Part shown: in pieces, positions 43,224 to 55,500 of the stretch | How the letters are laid out: each line of letters starts with the position of its first letter | Position numbering within the stretch: position 1 is the first letter of the stretch | From: Chelydra serpentina | Taxonomy: Eukaryota > Chordata > Testudines > Chelydridae | Reading direction: 5' to 3' | Length of the DNA stretch: 64,000 nt | NCBI GenBank assembly: GCA_037349315.1 | Contig: JBAIAC010000014.1 | Coordinates: forward strand, 29,799,001-29,863,000 | Made by a program: the position numbers and the translations under genes | Notes under the pieces: model-generated | What the model saw: the letters and a program-made list of their open reading frames with translations, nothing else | Told to the model about the DNA's origin: nothing | Databases searched by the model: none

Positions 43224-44021
43224 TGTCATAAATGAAGGGAAGGGGGAGAGGGTCTGATGCAGTGCTATAAAATCCTCTTACCAGTAAAGGGTTAAGAAAT
43301 ACAGGTAGCCAGACTGACACCTGACCTGGCTGGCATCTGACCAATAAGGGGACAAGATACTTTCAAATCTGGGAGGGGGGAAGGCTGTGTGTGTGTGGCT
43401 TTGTCTGAGTCAGAGTGATCTTGGAAGACTGAAGGAACCTACAGAAAATCAAACCTCCCTTTTCTGAAGTAAATTTAGATAGCATAGCGAATAGATTTGT
43501 TTAATTTTGCTTGGTGTATTCCCTGTGTTAGAAGGGGCGGGGGGGTTATTTATGGTTTTCTGTAACTTTACGGTTTTGTCCAGAGGGGGAAATCTCTGAG
43601 TTTGGAAATTAAGTGCCCTGTAAAATAGTTACCATCCTGATTTTACAGAGATGATTTTACCTTCTTTATTTTTAATAAAATCCTTTTAAGAAGCTGACTG
43701 TTTTCTATGGTGTTAAAACCTAGGGGGTGGGTTTTTAGATCACTGTGTAACCAATTGGTTGGGAGATTGTTCTCAAGCTTCCCAGGAAAGGGGGTGTACG
43801 GCTTGAGGGGGTAGTTTGGGGGGGAGGGAAGTTCAAGTGATTCCTTTCCTGGATTCCTGTTAGACACTTGATGGTGGTAGCGAAAGAAGCATTTCTCAGG
43901 GTGCAGGGAATTTTGTACCTTGGGGGTTTTAACCTAAGCTGCTAAAAATAAGCTTAGGGGCTCTTAATGCGGGTCCCCACGTCTTTACCCTAGAGTTTAG
44001 AGTGGGGAGGGAACCCTGACA
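43224..44021 (+). mobile_element. Complete solo LTR, 798 bp
   Basis: It starts TGTCATAAATG and ends AACCCTGACA. ACAAC on each side (43219-43223 and 44022-44026) is a perfect 5-bp target duplication. An AATAAA lies near 43673. It resembles an abundant turtle LTR. It is inserted into the older LTR at 37508-44194. No retroviral genes remain. Confidence 0.88.
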
Positions 44022-44199
44022 ACAACCTATAACATTATTATAATGATTACTTTAACATTACCCTAACAACAATGCTCAGTGTATCATGAGCCTTCCGAAG
44101 ACACCTGACATGACAAACTTTGCATTAGATACCACACAATCATAAGGATGAAGATGGGGGTGCTGGGTGTTCGCCCAAGATACAGAACGTCACAACCGT

Positions 44200-44820
44200 G
44201 CATTTTAAAATGTAAAACTATGACTATAAAGGGCTATAATCGTATCAGACTCTGCAGTTGGAGGCAGAGGTTTTGACTTTCACTTGTGGTTTACACCGGC
44301 CTAAGAAAGATCAGGCCCACAATGTTTCTTGTTCAGTGCATCGTATGGTAGCTTACTTCTAAGCAGTTGCAATTGTTTCCTACACTTTTTCTCTTCCTAG
44401 TTTCTCTTTGTTTTCTTCCACATCCACATTGTCCTTTGAGACTGTTCATCTATCAAAATAAAGGTGACGCCTTTGCAGTGGATTCTGCTGACCAGTCAAT
44501 AAGTATTTTTATGGTGTTCCCTCTTCTTTCCAAAGTCCTGATTCATTTCCCAGCACAGTTACTTATGCATAGCCAAAGTTGCTTTAAATTTTTTAAAAAC
44601 ATTGATTATATTATACTTCTAAAACGTTTTCAGTTTACATACACTGTCACTAGTATTCAACGAAAAATAATTTTCTGCAGACTGAAGTCCCAGTTACTTA
44701 TTACCTAGGTCGTCTTAGGGTTTTTTGTTTGTTTGTTTGTTTGAAAAGAGCCAGAACTGTAAATATCAGACACAAAAAAAGACCATGTTTCCTGTAGTCA
44801 TTTTATTACCCTGTGTGCAA
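44200..44820. other. Intergenic stretch, nothing recognised
   Basis: A (GTTT)n-like patch lies near 44725-44745. The open frame at 44367-44708 has no recognisable homology. Confidence 0.4.
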
Positions 44821-45019
44821 GAGTGACTGTTGAGTGCCGACACAGGGTGGGTGAGGTGGTAGCTGTTAGTGAAAGAGACAAACGGTTACGTTTACACAGA
44901 GCTCCTAGGCGGGAAGCAGAGCACGGCTCAGTGGCAGCGGAAAGGCTTGTCTCGCTCTGTCTCAGCGCTAGCAGCTGGCGCCCAGGGTTCCTGTTGGCCA
45001 GCTGGGCGCATGCTCCTCG

Positions 45020-45410
45020 GGGGCACTCACTCGACTAAACCCCGCCTCCCCGCTAAACGAGCTGAGAACCGCGGACTGCCCTATTTCCGCCGCGGGGCGG
45101 GGAGATGAAGTGATACCCCTCCTGCTTTTATGATTTGTCCCCGCCCACCAGGAATCTCTCTCAGTAGGTTGCTGTTGAGCTGTTCGCTCCCAGATCCGCC
45201 CCCTCAGCCGCTGGGAGACTGGAACAGCCCGACCACGGCCCCTCAGCCTCCAATCAAAATGCTGCAGCTACTAAACGCTAAAAGAGCTCGGCCAATCCGA
45301 AGCTGCCTAGAAAGAGCCAATCGGAAAAAGCTTTATTCAGCCAATCAAAGGTGGCGCATTGCTGTTGTCGCAGCAAGACTGGGGGAAGAATGGCGTCGCG
45401 GCAGCTGCAG
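45020..45410 (+). promoter_or_regulatory. AASDH: AASDH CpG-rich promoter with four CCAAT boxes
   Basis: There are four CCAAT boxes, all on the + strand and all followed by C, at 45250, 45292, 45317 and 45341 (spacings 42, 25 and 24 bp). They sit just before exon 1. GC boxes are GGGGCGGGG (45094-45102) and CCCCGCCC (45139-45146). There is no TATA box. The arrangement suits an NF-Y/Sp1 housekeeping promoter. High CpG density continues to about 45900. Confidence 0.75.
45346..45410 (+). CDS. AASDH: AASDH exon 1 (5' end uncertain), with possible upstream in-frame start
   Basis: The donor GTGGGT begins at 45411 after GCAGCTGCAG. An ATG at 45390 with A at -3 and G at +4 opens seven codons (MASRQLQ). 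Through the splice to 49265 these continue in frame to the ATG at 49289, giving a 15-residue extension. Whether translation starts here or at 49289 cannot be told from sequence. The transcription start is a guess. Confidence 0.6.
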
Positions 45411-45923
45411 GTGGGTGGGAGTTTCGGCGGCTGCTCTCAGGCAGGTGTCTGCGGGGGGAGCTGCGCAGGCCCGGCCCGGCCCAGCGGGTAGCGGAAACGG
45501 ACCGGGCCACGCGGCTAAACCCCTGCTGGGGCTGCGGGATGAAACCAGCCACGTAGTCGCCTTCGTCCGAGCGCAGCGTCTCCCCTCACGCACCCGGCCG
45601 CCGGTAGCCTGCGTGGGTCAGAGGAGCCGTGGACGATAGCCAAGGCGCTGGGTGCCAAGGCGCTGGGTCCCACCGCGGCCGGCGGGAGATTTAAACCGCT
45701 CTAGGGAGAGCGGCCGGCCCAGGGTGCGGGGACACCAGCCTCGGCGCCCCGCAGCGCTGCTCCGCCCCGGAGAAGAGCTCTGGGGCTCCGGGAAGCGTGT
45801 CCCCGACAGGCCGTGGCCCGGTAGGAGGCTCTACCTCACCCACCTTGTCGCTGTCGTCTGCTGGGGCCCTGGGGCTACAATAACCTCCCGAGTCTGAGCT
45901 GATGCGAGGAGCGTCCGAGGGAG

Positions 45924-45944
45924 ACTAGAGTTCCCAGCGCGTCC
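45924..45944 (+). promoter_or_regulatory. ZNF143-like motif at the edge of the CpG island
   Basis: ACTAGAGTTCCCAGCGCG resembles the ZNF143/SBS element (ACTACAATTCCCAGCATGC-like), common at bidirectional or housekeeping promoters. It lies about 510 bp inside AASDH intron 1. Confidence 0.4.
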
Positions 45945-46099
45945 TGCTCTGTTTCCGGCCAGGCAATAGATGGTCTGCGCATGGATCCAGATGTGCTGGG
46001 ATGTGTGCCCTGGGCGTCGTTCCCAGAGAGCACAGATGTGTTTAACCATCTTGCCAATTGTTTTGAGGTCTGTCAATAAATTGAATAAATAACAATCAA

Positions 46100-47680
46100 C
46101 CAACAGTCTTTGCTTCAATAAATAAATCAGCTGCCATTAAATCCAAGTATATTTCTAATTTCTACAGTATATTTCTGATGTAATGAGCAATACTGATTGT
46201 GTCACATTTAGGTAGTTAAATGTCGTTTTGAAGCATGTGTGCATGTGCAAGTAATCTGGTGATGTGTGTGTATATATAATCCATTGTTTTCCAAAATAAT
46301 AAACATATTGTAATGCATACAATGGAGTGATGGCCATTAGCACTGGAAGTTTGTGGCTTTGGTTACAAAAAAATATTCCCTCTGTGTTTTAAAGGACAAT
46401 GCCAACTCAACATTGCTAACAATTCCATAAACAATAATTTTCTCCTTTGTCTCCTAGCAATTTTTGTGGGTTTAAATTCACATTTTTCCTGTTTTTTCAA
46501 AAATGTTACTGTGTGAAAGATCCACATGAACTGTGTTACTGTGTGAAAGATCCACATACACTAAATGCTGGCAAATTCACAAATAAAACAAACTGAAGAA
46601 CTGGAAACATTTTTCTCATTAATCTTGAGAAAGCTCGCTTAGTTTTAGTGATCATAGGTATTATTTGTAACAGGAGGTTTAAAAAAATATGCAAGTGTTT
46701 CTCTACCATGTTCATAAAAATATGTTAAGTGAAAAGACTCTTTAATGGTGATAAGCAGACAAAAGTTTGTGCACAGGATTGAGGATATATGCCTCATAAT
46801 ATTTCTCTCACTATATAAATCCATGCCTAGGCATGACAGAGAAAGTTTGGTTATCCTTCCTTTAGTACATTTTAGTTAGATCTCTCCTCTAACATTGGGT
46901 CTGTTTCTGCACCCTTGAAATCAGTGAGACTATGCCACTTATTTTAATGGGAGAAAGATTGTTATCTTTAATGTTTTGTGGTGGATATTTGTTAACAGTC
47001 AATGTAAATTGCCTGGGAGTGGAATTACAATCTACAGGAAAACTCCAGCAGTTATTTAACAATAATTGTATCAACTCTTAAGTTTTTTTGTTTTGTTTCC
47101 TTCAAGCTCATGCAGAAATTCAGCGTGATGACATTGAACATATGTGGACAATTGTGATTAAAAAATAACTGAATTTGTGCAGTTATAAACATGTAGAAGA
47201 GTTTGTCATCAAATGTTTGGAAGTAGAATCTATGTAACCTTCATAACAGTAAGTAAATGATGTATATGTATGAAGAAAACCTAGGAGATTAGGCTTTGAA
47301 AGCACTTTTCTGTTTTTTTATTACCCATCTTCACTTATTTAAATGGCCTTAAATTACCTCTTTAAAAACTTTGTGATCTCTTCACTCCTTGATGCATGGG
47401 ATTGCTTTGTTTTTGAGAATTGTATGTTTCTTCTGCAGCAGTAGACATCACTAATACTTAAGGTCAAATTCTGCTCACTTTACTTATATGCAAAGTCATA
47501 TTAAAACCAATAGGGCTGCTTGCACAAGTAAAGCAAACTGAACATACTCCCTAATCAATGCAGACACCTGGGTTCCTTGCAGTTCTTTAACTGTCTTCCA
47601 TTATTTTGTTTCACAGTGCCCACACACATAATAAGGTCTGCACTTAGAAGACATAGAAACCAGGCTCCTACCCGTAAGTA
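46100..47680. other. AASDH intron 1, little recognised
   Basis: It holds a 30-bp tandem duplication at 46505-46564 and an old amniote repeat phrase near 47460-47540. No exon was seen. Confidence 0.45.
46505..46564. repeat. 30-bp tandem duplication
   Basis: GTTACTGTGTGAAAGATCCA occurs twice with a period of 30 bp. The copies diverge at their 3' ends. Confidence 0.9.
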
Positions 47681-47688
47681 GGGCCTTA

Positions 47689-48332
47689 CCAAATTCACGG
47701 TCTATTTTGGTCAATTTCATGGCCACATGCTTTTAAAAATAGTAAATTTCATGATTTCAGCTATTTAAGTCTGAAATTTCACGGTGGTGTAATTGTAGGG
47801 GTCCTGACCCAAAAAGGAGTTGTGGAGGGGGGAGTCTTAAGGTTATTGTGGTGAGGCGTTGCAGTACTGCTACCTTTACTTCTGTGCTGCTGCTGCTGGT
47901 GGCAATGCTACCTTCAGAGCTGGGCAGCTGGAGAGCAGAGCGAGGCTCCCATCCAGCAGCCACCGAAGGCAGAACTGTCGCTATTAGTGCAGAAGTAAGG
48001 ATGGTATGGTATTCCCACCCTTACTTCTGCACTGCTGCCTGCAGAGCTGGGCTCTCAGTCAGCAGCTGCTGCTCTCTGGCCACCCAGCTCTGAAGTCAGC
48101 GCATAAATAAGGGTGGCAATACTGCAATCCCTCTAAAATAACCTTGTGACCCCACCCCCCCTTGCAATTCCCTTTTGGGTCAGGCCCCTCAATTTGAGAA
48201 TCACTGGTCTACCCCATGAAATCTGTGTAATATAGAGTAAAAGCACACAATAGACCAGATTTCATGGGCGGGGAGACCTGATTTCACAGTCCGTGACACG
48301 TTTTTCATGGCCATGAATTTTGTAGGGCCCTA
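47689..48332. mobile_element. hAT non-autonomous element with 8-bp target duplication
   Basis: The ends TAGGGCCTTACCAAATTCA and TGAATTTTGTAGGGCCCTA are inverted copies. The flanks CCCGTAAG (47681-47688) and CCCATAAG (48333-48340) match at 7 of 8. The middle is GC-rich and non-coding. Confidence 0.87.
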
Positions 48333-48783
48333 CCCATAAGATCTCACACTGTAAATATGGACTTGAAATGTGGTAATTACGTACTTGAGGAATGTGGGGA
48401 AGAAGGATTATTGAAATAATGTCTACAGTCCTTGTTAGAGAAAAACAGAACATTGAACTCTTGCCTGATAAATGAGAAACTAATTACATTGTGTATGTGT
48501 TTGTAATGTTTATATGTAGACATACTCTGTTGAAGAAATTCTGGTTCCATTGAAGTTGGTGGCAAGACTGGGATCTTTAAATGTTATTTCTTTAAAACAA
48601 GCCTTTCAATTTACCTCTAAAGGATCCAAAATACATGTTTTATAAACACAAGCTTTTACAAAACTGAACACTAGTAGAAGTGTTTCCTTTTAAACAAATC
48701 CAGTGGAAAGTACTTCTTTCCCTTCTCCACTCAACGGCAAAATCATTTTCTCCAGTGTTTGCAATCTAAGCATTGTATGAGAG

Positions 48784-48956
48784 CAGGGGTGGGCAAACCT
48801 TTTGGCCCGAGAGCCACATCCCGTTTCCGAAACTGTTTGGCCCAGAGCGCTGGTGGCATGGCAAGCTGAGGCTGCGGGGGTGGGGGCTAGCCTCCCTGGC
48901 CAGGAGCTCAAGGTCTGGGCAGGAGGGTCCCACGGGCCAGAGTTTGCCCACCTCTG
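48784..48956. mobile_element. Small hAT MITE
   Basis: The ends CAGGGGTGGGCAAAC and GTTTGCCCACCTCTG are inverted copies. The flanks TATGAGAG and CATTAGAG match at 6 of 8. Confidence 0.83.
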
Positions 48957-49264
48957 CATTAGAGCATAAGAAAGTGGAAATTGAATATACTTTTTTAATT
49001 GTTCTAATTTTAAAAGTAAGCAAACAACAAAAATAGCAAATAGTAAAATAAAAAAGACTTTTAAAATTCAGATTAAGGTTTGTAATATGAATAACTTGTT
49101 TTTAAATATAGTCTTTAATGGGGCACTGTCCCTTTAAATGGCTTTTACAAGCGGTCTCATGCTGTTTCTTTGGATTTATTTTTCACTAGACTAAGCTGCC
49201 TTTTATATTCATACTGTTAATAAAAGATTACAATGAATTCTGATTATTATTTGTATCTGTTTAG

Positions 49265-49518
49265 GGGACTGAAGATTATGCACTTAAAATGACTCTTCAG
49301 GAGATGGTGCATCAGGCAGCCAGCCTGTATTCTGATAGAAAAGCAGTATGTTTTGATGAATGTAATGATAAGCCTCCAGTTTTCTACACTTACAAGGAGG
49401 TTCTTAGTCTTGCCACAGAATTAACAGTTTTCCTGCAAAACTACTATGATCACAGAGGAACGTTTGAAATAGGCCTTTACTGCTATCCTGGAATAAATTT
49501 ACCATCTTGGATTTTAGG
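49265..49518 (+). CDS. AASDH: AASDH exon 2 (canonical start ATG at 49289)
   Basis: Acceptor GTTTAG, donor GTAATA. There are 24 nt before the ATG, open in frame with exon 1. It encodes residues 1-76 plus two bases, ending GINLPSWIL. Confidence 0.93.
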
Positions 49519-52500
49519 GTAATACTTTGAATACTTCTATTTAACTTCTTGTCTTCTCTGTAGTCAGTCTACACTTAAAAAAAATATATTTTTAAAAATC
49601 AACAAACTTCAAAACCAGTGGAGTACTAGTAGCTAGGCCCATTTTAACTAATTTTATAAACTGGTTTAGCTGAACTGTTTGGAATGTTATGCATCCTTAT
49701 TCCTGTATTGGTAAATCCAAAGTGGGTGTGGATTTGTTTGTTTTTTTTAAGAAAAAATTCCAGAGCACTTTGGCTTGTGGCTCTTAAATTCACTAGCAAA
49801 GCTATTAGAACTTTTAAGTTCCCTGTGCCAGTGCATATCTATGTAACTGTCCATGAATATGCAGCACATCTTTGTTTAAATGCATATCCATAGACATAAA
49901 CATATAGCCTAACAAAGGTACTAATTCACAATTAGGGCTAAATCCAAGTTTCAGGCTTTAAATCCATCTAATTTGGCTGTAGCCTGATTCAAGATAGTAT
50001 GCTTAAAATTTTAACAACTTGCTTTGGATTTTTTCCTCTAAAAGAAAATCTAGAAAATGAACTGCAGAATTAAGTTGCAACAATAAGGACACATGATTAA
50101 AATAACAAATAGTGAGGAAATGTAAAAGTTGAGGCTTCAACACTACTGTCAGTTCAACAATATTGCACTGGGGCACTATTTTCTGTTCCCTTGTGTTCTA
50201 TTTAACTAGTTTAAAATGTAACCATATACATCAGAAATAGGCTTGAAAGAATCCAGTTTTTATCAGTAAAGGTCAGTAAACATTGATTTCACTCTACATA
50301 TTAAAAAGATGATACAATATTTCTATAGATCACAATCAAAATTTACAGATGGGCAAAGTAAGAAAAATGCTGCTTGAGAACATATTAGAGTCAAAATCAA
50401 AACTTATGAATTAGTCTTGTTTACAAATGGACTAGTGGATGAATATTAAAAACAGGTATGATTTGTTGATTTAAGTATACTTTGTATATTAAGACATGTG
50501 GTGTTTGTGTTTGGTTTATAAAGCTTTTAACTTTTTGAATCTCAACATCAGTCATTCAATTATTGTCTTCTTATTGCCCCATGATTTCCCGCAACTGTGA
50601 AAATATAAATAGATGATTTTTAAAAAATGCTTAAAACTCATAATTTTGTGTAATTGTGAACATTTAAATTGATATAAAAATCGTACAAATAGATATCTGT
50701 CAAAATCATAAAGTAAAAATTTTATTCTTCCAAGCCTAATCATAAAATATATCAAACGTACGGATGTGTAACACAGCTAAATTCATGTTACCGCTGGAAT
50801 CTTAACTTTTGCATTTCCTAAATCTCTATTTTTAACTGTCTCACAACCAAAACATTTTATTAACATGTGACCAATGTGTGCAGTAGTAGTCACAATTCTT
50901 GGTGCTTTGGGAGGCATTATGCCACACATGCATACTGAATTACAAGTGCTTAAAGGTTCCACTGGCTTCACCTTGTGAATAATTTGTGTATAAATTGTAA
51001 GTTCCTTGACCAATGAGTGTGTACTTACTAACTGTTCATGCATACATAATGCACCTTGAAAATGCCATTACATTTATCCTGCACATGCTCAAGTTCACTG
51101 AAACAGTGAGTTAAAACAAGCTTTATGTACTGAACCTGTTTTGCTCAGGCCCTTAGAGCAACTGCTGATCCCTTTTATATGCTCTTTCTCCCAAATTTGG
51201 CTGGTTTTGTTCATGTAGTGTTTTACACAAGGTATCCCTTGTTCTGTTTAGCAAAAACTCAGTGTGATGAGAATTAATTTGGAAGGGAAAACCAAATAGT
51301 AATAGATTTTATTTTTTTTGAAAAATGAAACCTCAGCAGAATTTTAAAAACCTGATTAATATACCATCAATTTTATTAATCTGGATGCTCAGGGTTTTTT
51401 GATAAAGACAAAAAGCCAAGAATTCTTATTTGGTAAATTAAGCCACTAAGTGGTTCATATGCACAGTAGTGATAATAGTAAGCACTGAAGAAATATAGCA
51501 GTTTAAAAGAAGCATAATTGATGACAGTGGGATGATACTTATCTGTCTTTGTTTGTTAGGGAAGAGATTATATAACTCAAATTTTCACAAGCCAGATCTC
51601 ATGAACTAGTGAGAATAAAACTATGATGTTCCTAGCATGTATTATGCATCTACTCCATGTACACACGTGCTACATATTGTACCCAGGCCTCTGAGGAAGA
51701 GGAGCGAGCGAGGCGCGGGGGAGCCTCAGGGGAAGAGGTGCAAGCAGGGGCTGGGCCACAATCCAGGCTCCGGCACGCGCACCCCCCCACTTCTAGGGAG
51801 CATCTGGCGCCCGTGTTTAAGCCTCCCCAAACGGAAGACTCACATGCCGCCTATGTCTGGAAACTAAGTGACCTCATAGCATAAAAGAAGCATCTGTGGA
51901 ATTTATGTATAACTGAAGATATATTTTAACTCTGTCTTTTACAATGCTATTAATTGACTAGAATTTTTGCCTTTTTAGAATCCTCCAAGTTCCCGCTGCA
52001 TATTCTCCTCTTGATCCAGATGCACCCTCAGTGTTGTCTACCTATTTTATGAAGAAATGTAACCTCCAGTATATCCTTGTTGAGAATGACAAAATAAATG
52101 TAAGTGTTAAGGATACTAAAAGGAACATTAAAATGGGATTTAGAAAATTGCAACAGTTGAGTTAGTTGCCCTCTATTTACCAAGAGCTCAGATGTAATTG
52201 TCTTCATTTTGACAATGAGTGGTTTTCAAGCTGTTCTGCAGTGGGTCCAGAATATGAGTCTCAACCTTAGGGGAGACTGTTAAGAAGCAGGGCACAAACC
52301 CCAAATTGGCTTGGAGTTCTGTACTTCGATTTCACCAACCAATTATCAAGTGTAAACTCCTCAGGCACTATTACAGTATTAATGTGGAGTGACAGTCAGT
52401 CTTCTTGGGTACCACCCGTTTAAGCTTGCCTTTGTGATAGATGGTCTCTTAGACCCAAAATCACAACAGTATTACTGGTTTCTTCCAGTCCCAAAGAATG

Positions 52501-55500
52501 AGTCACTTACCCAAGGTCAGTTGCACTTTAGATCTCACACCAAAGACAATGCTTGTAACCAATCCTATAATAATTGATCTAAAGATTTATTAAGTGGGAA
52601 AAGGAAATAGTTATTTACAAAGTTAAAGCAGGTAAACATGCACACACAAATGTTAGTCTTAAGTTTCAAACAGTAATAGAAGCTTCTGTAATAAGAAAGC
52701 TCTATATGTCCCTTCTGGGAGCTGACAATTCAGCTAATGGGAGGAATTCACTTGCATGTCTCCTCTTCCGGGGGGGGGGGGGGGGGGGAGCGGGGGAGAT
52801 AGGGAAGAGTGGTATCGGCAAAATCTTTTGACCTCTGATATTCCACAGTAGTTTCTCTGGTGTGGCAGGGTTGTCTTTATTGGACAGGCGATAACACCTC
52901 TTGTTGGAAACTAGGGCCTGGTATACACTAGGAAATTAGGTTAGTATAACTACTTCACTCAGGGTTGTGAAAAATCCACATCCTGAGTGACATAGTTAAA
53001 CCAACAACCCCAGTATAGACAGCACTAAATCGACAGGAGAATTCTCCTCTTGACCTACCTACTACCTCTCGGGGGACAGGAGGTTCCAGCTATGTGTTTG
53101 TCAGTGTTCAGTTGAGACCTCGAGGCCTTGACATGAGCTGGCAACTGATTTGCCAGCATGACAATGGTGATCTGCTTTGGTTTTACAGACATTTTCAGAT
53201 AATGTGAAGTACCTGGATGCTTTTTCTCTTAACATCACCTTATTTTTCCGGTTCACTTATTCACTTCCATGGTTTTGTAACACATTCCACAATGGTGGGC
53301 ATTGGTATTCAGGAACCCTTCCAGTCTTCCTCCCCAATAGGTGTTGCACGTCAGGATGGAATGCAGAGCTCTTTGAGGAAACTTGTACAACATCTAATTT
53401 ACTACTGATTATTAGATCATTATTTTTGAGTATTAAATTCATCCACAATTTAAAAAAAAAGGAGTGAGCAGCTGCTGTCTGAAACCAGACTTCTTAAAGC
53501 TCTCAGGTTGGGCTCCCAAAAGTGGAGGCACTCAAAATCACTAGTCACTTTTGAAAAATGCGATCTTTATTGTTAGTAGTACAATATGGGAATGGAGACA
53601 GTAAAACTGTGCACTGAGATTTGCCTTTAACTTGCTTGTAAACTATTTTATTCTCTTACAGAAATTCAAAATATCCCATGCTGGCTGGTTTTACCAGAGT
53701 TCTTTTGCAATAGATCATGTTGGTTTAACTCTTTTCCAAATTAATTGGAACGATGTTGATGTAAATCTGCTGTTAAATGGCGCAGAAGACAAAAATGGAA
53801 TCTCCAAAGCTACAAGTAATTGGGAGACAGATTACGTAGGTGACCTGGACCAATTTAAAGCAAAGACATCACAAAGGGGGTACATGGATGTCAGGCAGCA
53901 ACATTCTTTGGCATACATCTTGCATACGTCAGGAACTACAGGGATCCCCAAAATAGTCAGAGTACCTCATAAATGTATTGTGCCAAATATTCTTCATCTT
54001 CAGTAAGTTCACTTTCCAAATGATCCTTTTTATGTTTTCAAAGGACTGACAATTAGGGGCCAGATTTTCAAAATAACTTAATATCTAACAGTGCTTGTAT
54101 TTGATTGTCACTGATAGCTATAGTCATGCTGTATTTTGTGAATCACCTCACTGGAGGTGATCTTCACTGATCTGCAAAGGAAAGGGAAAAATTGCAAAAG
54201 CTAGCTGCAGCTGAGTAAGTATATAAAGCCAAGAATTGGTGCCCTTTTGAAAGCTTTAGTAACTTGGAAATAATCATATTTTACATTAACAAAGTACATT
54301 GCAAAATAAGGTGATTACAAAAGTGTGGTTAAGGTGGAACTGTGCCAAAGTCTAGTATCAGGTATGGCGTTGAACTACCAGGAATGACTGAGGCAAGAAT
54401 AACTTTAGTACAGTAGAAGTACTCTTCACAAATTCATTTGGCAAACAGTTGAAGCCAGCTGGATTTGAAGACCCACATGCTCTGGGTCTAACTGATCGCT
54501 ATATTTGGGGTTGGGAAGGAATTTTCCCCTGGGTCAGATTGGCAGAGACCATGGAGGGTTTTCACCTTCCTCTGCAGCATGGGGCACAGGTCACATGCTG
54601 GTTTAAATTAGTGTAAATTTAACTTGGTTCGCCATAACTTGAAATTTTTAAATCATGATTTGAGACATCAGTAACTCAGCCTGAAGGTATGGGTTTATTA
54701 CAGGAGTGGGTGGATGAGGTTCTGTGGCCTGCAATGTGCAGGAGGTCAGACTAGATGATGATGATGGTGCCTTCTGGCCTTACACACCAATGGCAGCTCA
54801 TAGAATTTGTGTGTGTGTGTGTGGCTCCCCTTCTCCCTCCAAGCTTTCTTTCAGTCGATTTCTAAATAGAATAATATTTATTACTTTGCTTGGATATACA
54901 TTATTCTTAACATACTTGACCTGATTTTATTACTCCCAGATATCATGTTGATCATAATACAGACATTTTATTGCTGGTACTCTAAATGAAATAAATACGG
55001 AAACTTTGAAGTTGAACTTGTGATTCTCAGATACTTCCTTCTACCTCTCATATAGGAATTATTTTCTTCTTTAAATCCTAATTCCTGTTCAGGCTTTTTT
55101 GGCTTTTGTTTGTTCTGGTAAATACCTGCTGGAAAATAATAGTAATGGTAACACTGCTAGCCCAATATGGAGTGCAGATATAGAGCAGTACTGATGAATG
55201 AGCACAGACCATTCAAAATCTGCACAGAGCTTCCTCCCCAGCATGCAGAAGGTAAATGCAGATGCCTTTCTGAAGGATATGCTCTAGCACAACCAGAAGT
55301 TACGGGTTTGAAGATGCAAGAACCACTTCGTGAAATTCACCTGTGTATGCAGGCAGTTATACTAGATGATCTTAATGGTCCCTTCTGGCATTAAAATGTT
55401 CATTAATCTAGGTACAGATGCTATGCCATACAAGTGCTCCAACTCAGGACCCCTTCTGTTTTTAAATAATGCCAATCAGCTACCACGTTTATATGCACCA

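Larger units (their letters stand above)
37508..44194 (+). mobile_element. Solo LTR (about 1.0 kb) split by a Harbinger transposon and a second solo LTR
   Basis: The ends TGTGACGTTC and GAACGTCACA are short inverted TG...CA termini. The flanks ACTGT (37503-37507) and ACCGT (44195-44199) are a 5-bp target duplication with one change. After removing the insertions at 37971-42837 and 43224-44021, about 1,020 bp remain. That suits an LTR of an endogenous retrovirus or Gypsy-like element. No internal genes are present. Confidence 0.75.

Noticed and set aside
44823..45897. Long open frames in the AASDH CpG island (for example 45130-45639)
   Set aside because: They are open because of high GC content and have low-complexity R/P/A composition. 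They also overlap promoter boxes and exon 1.
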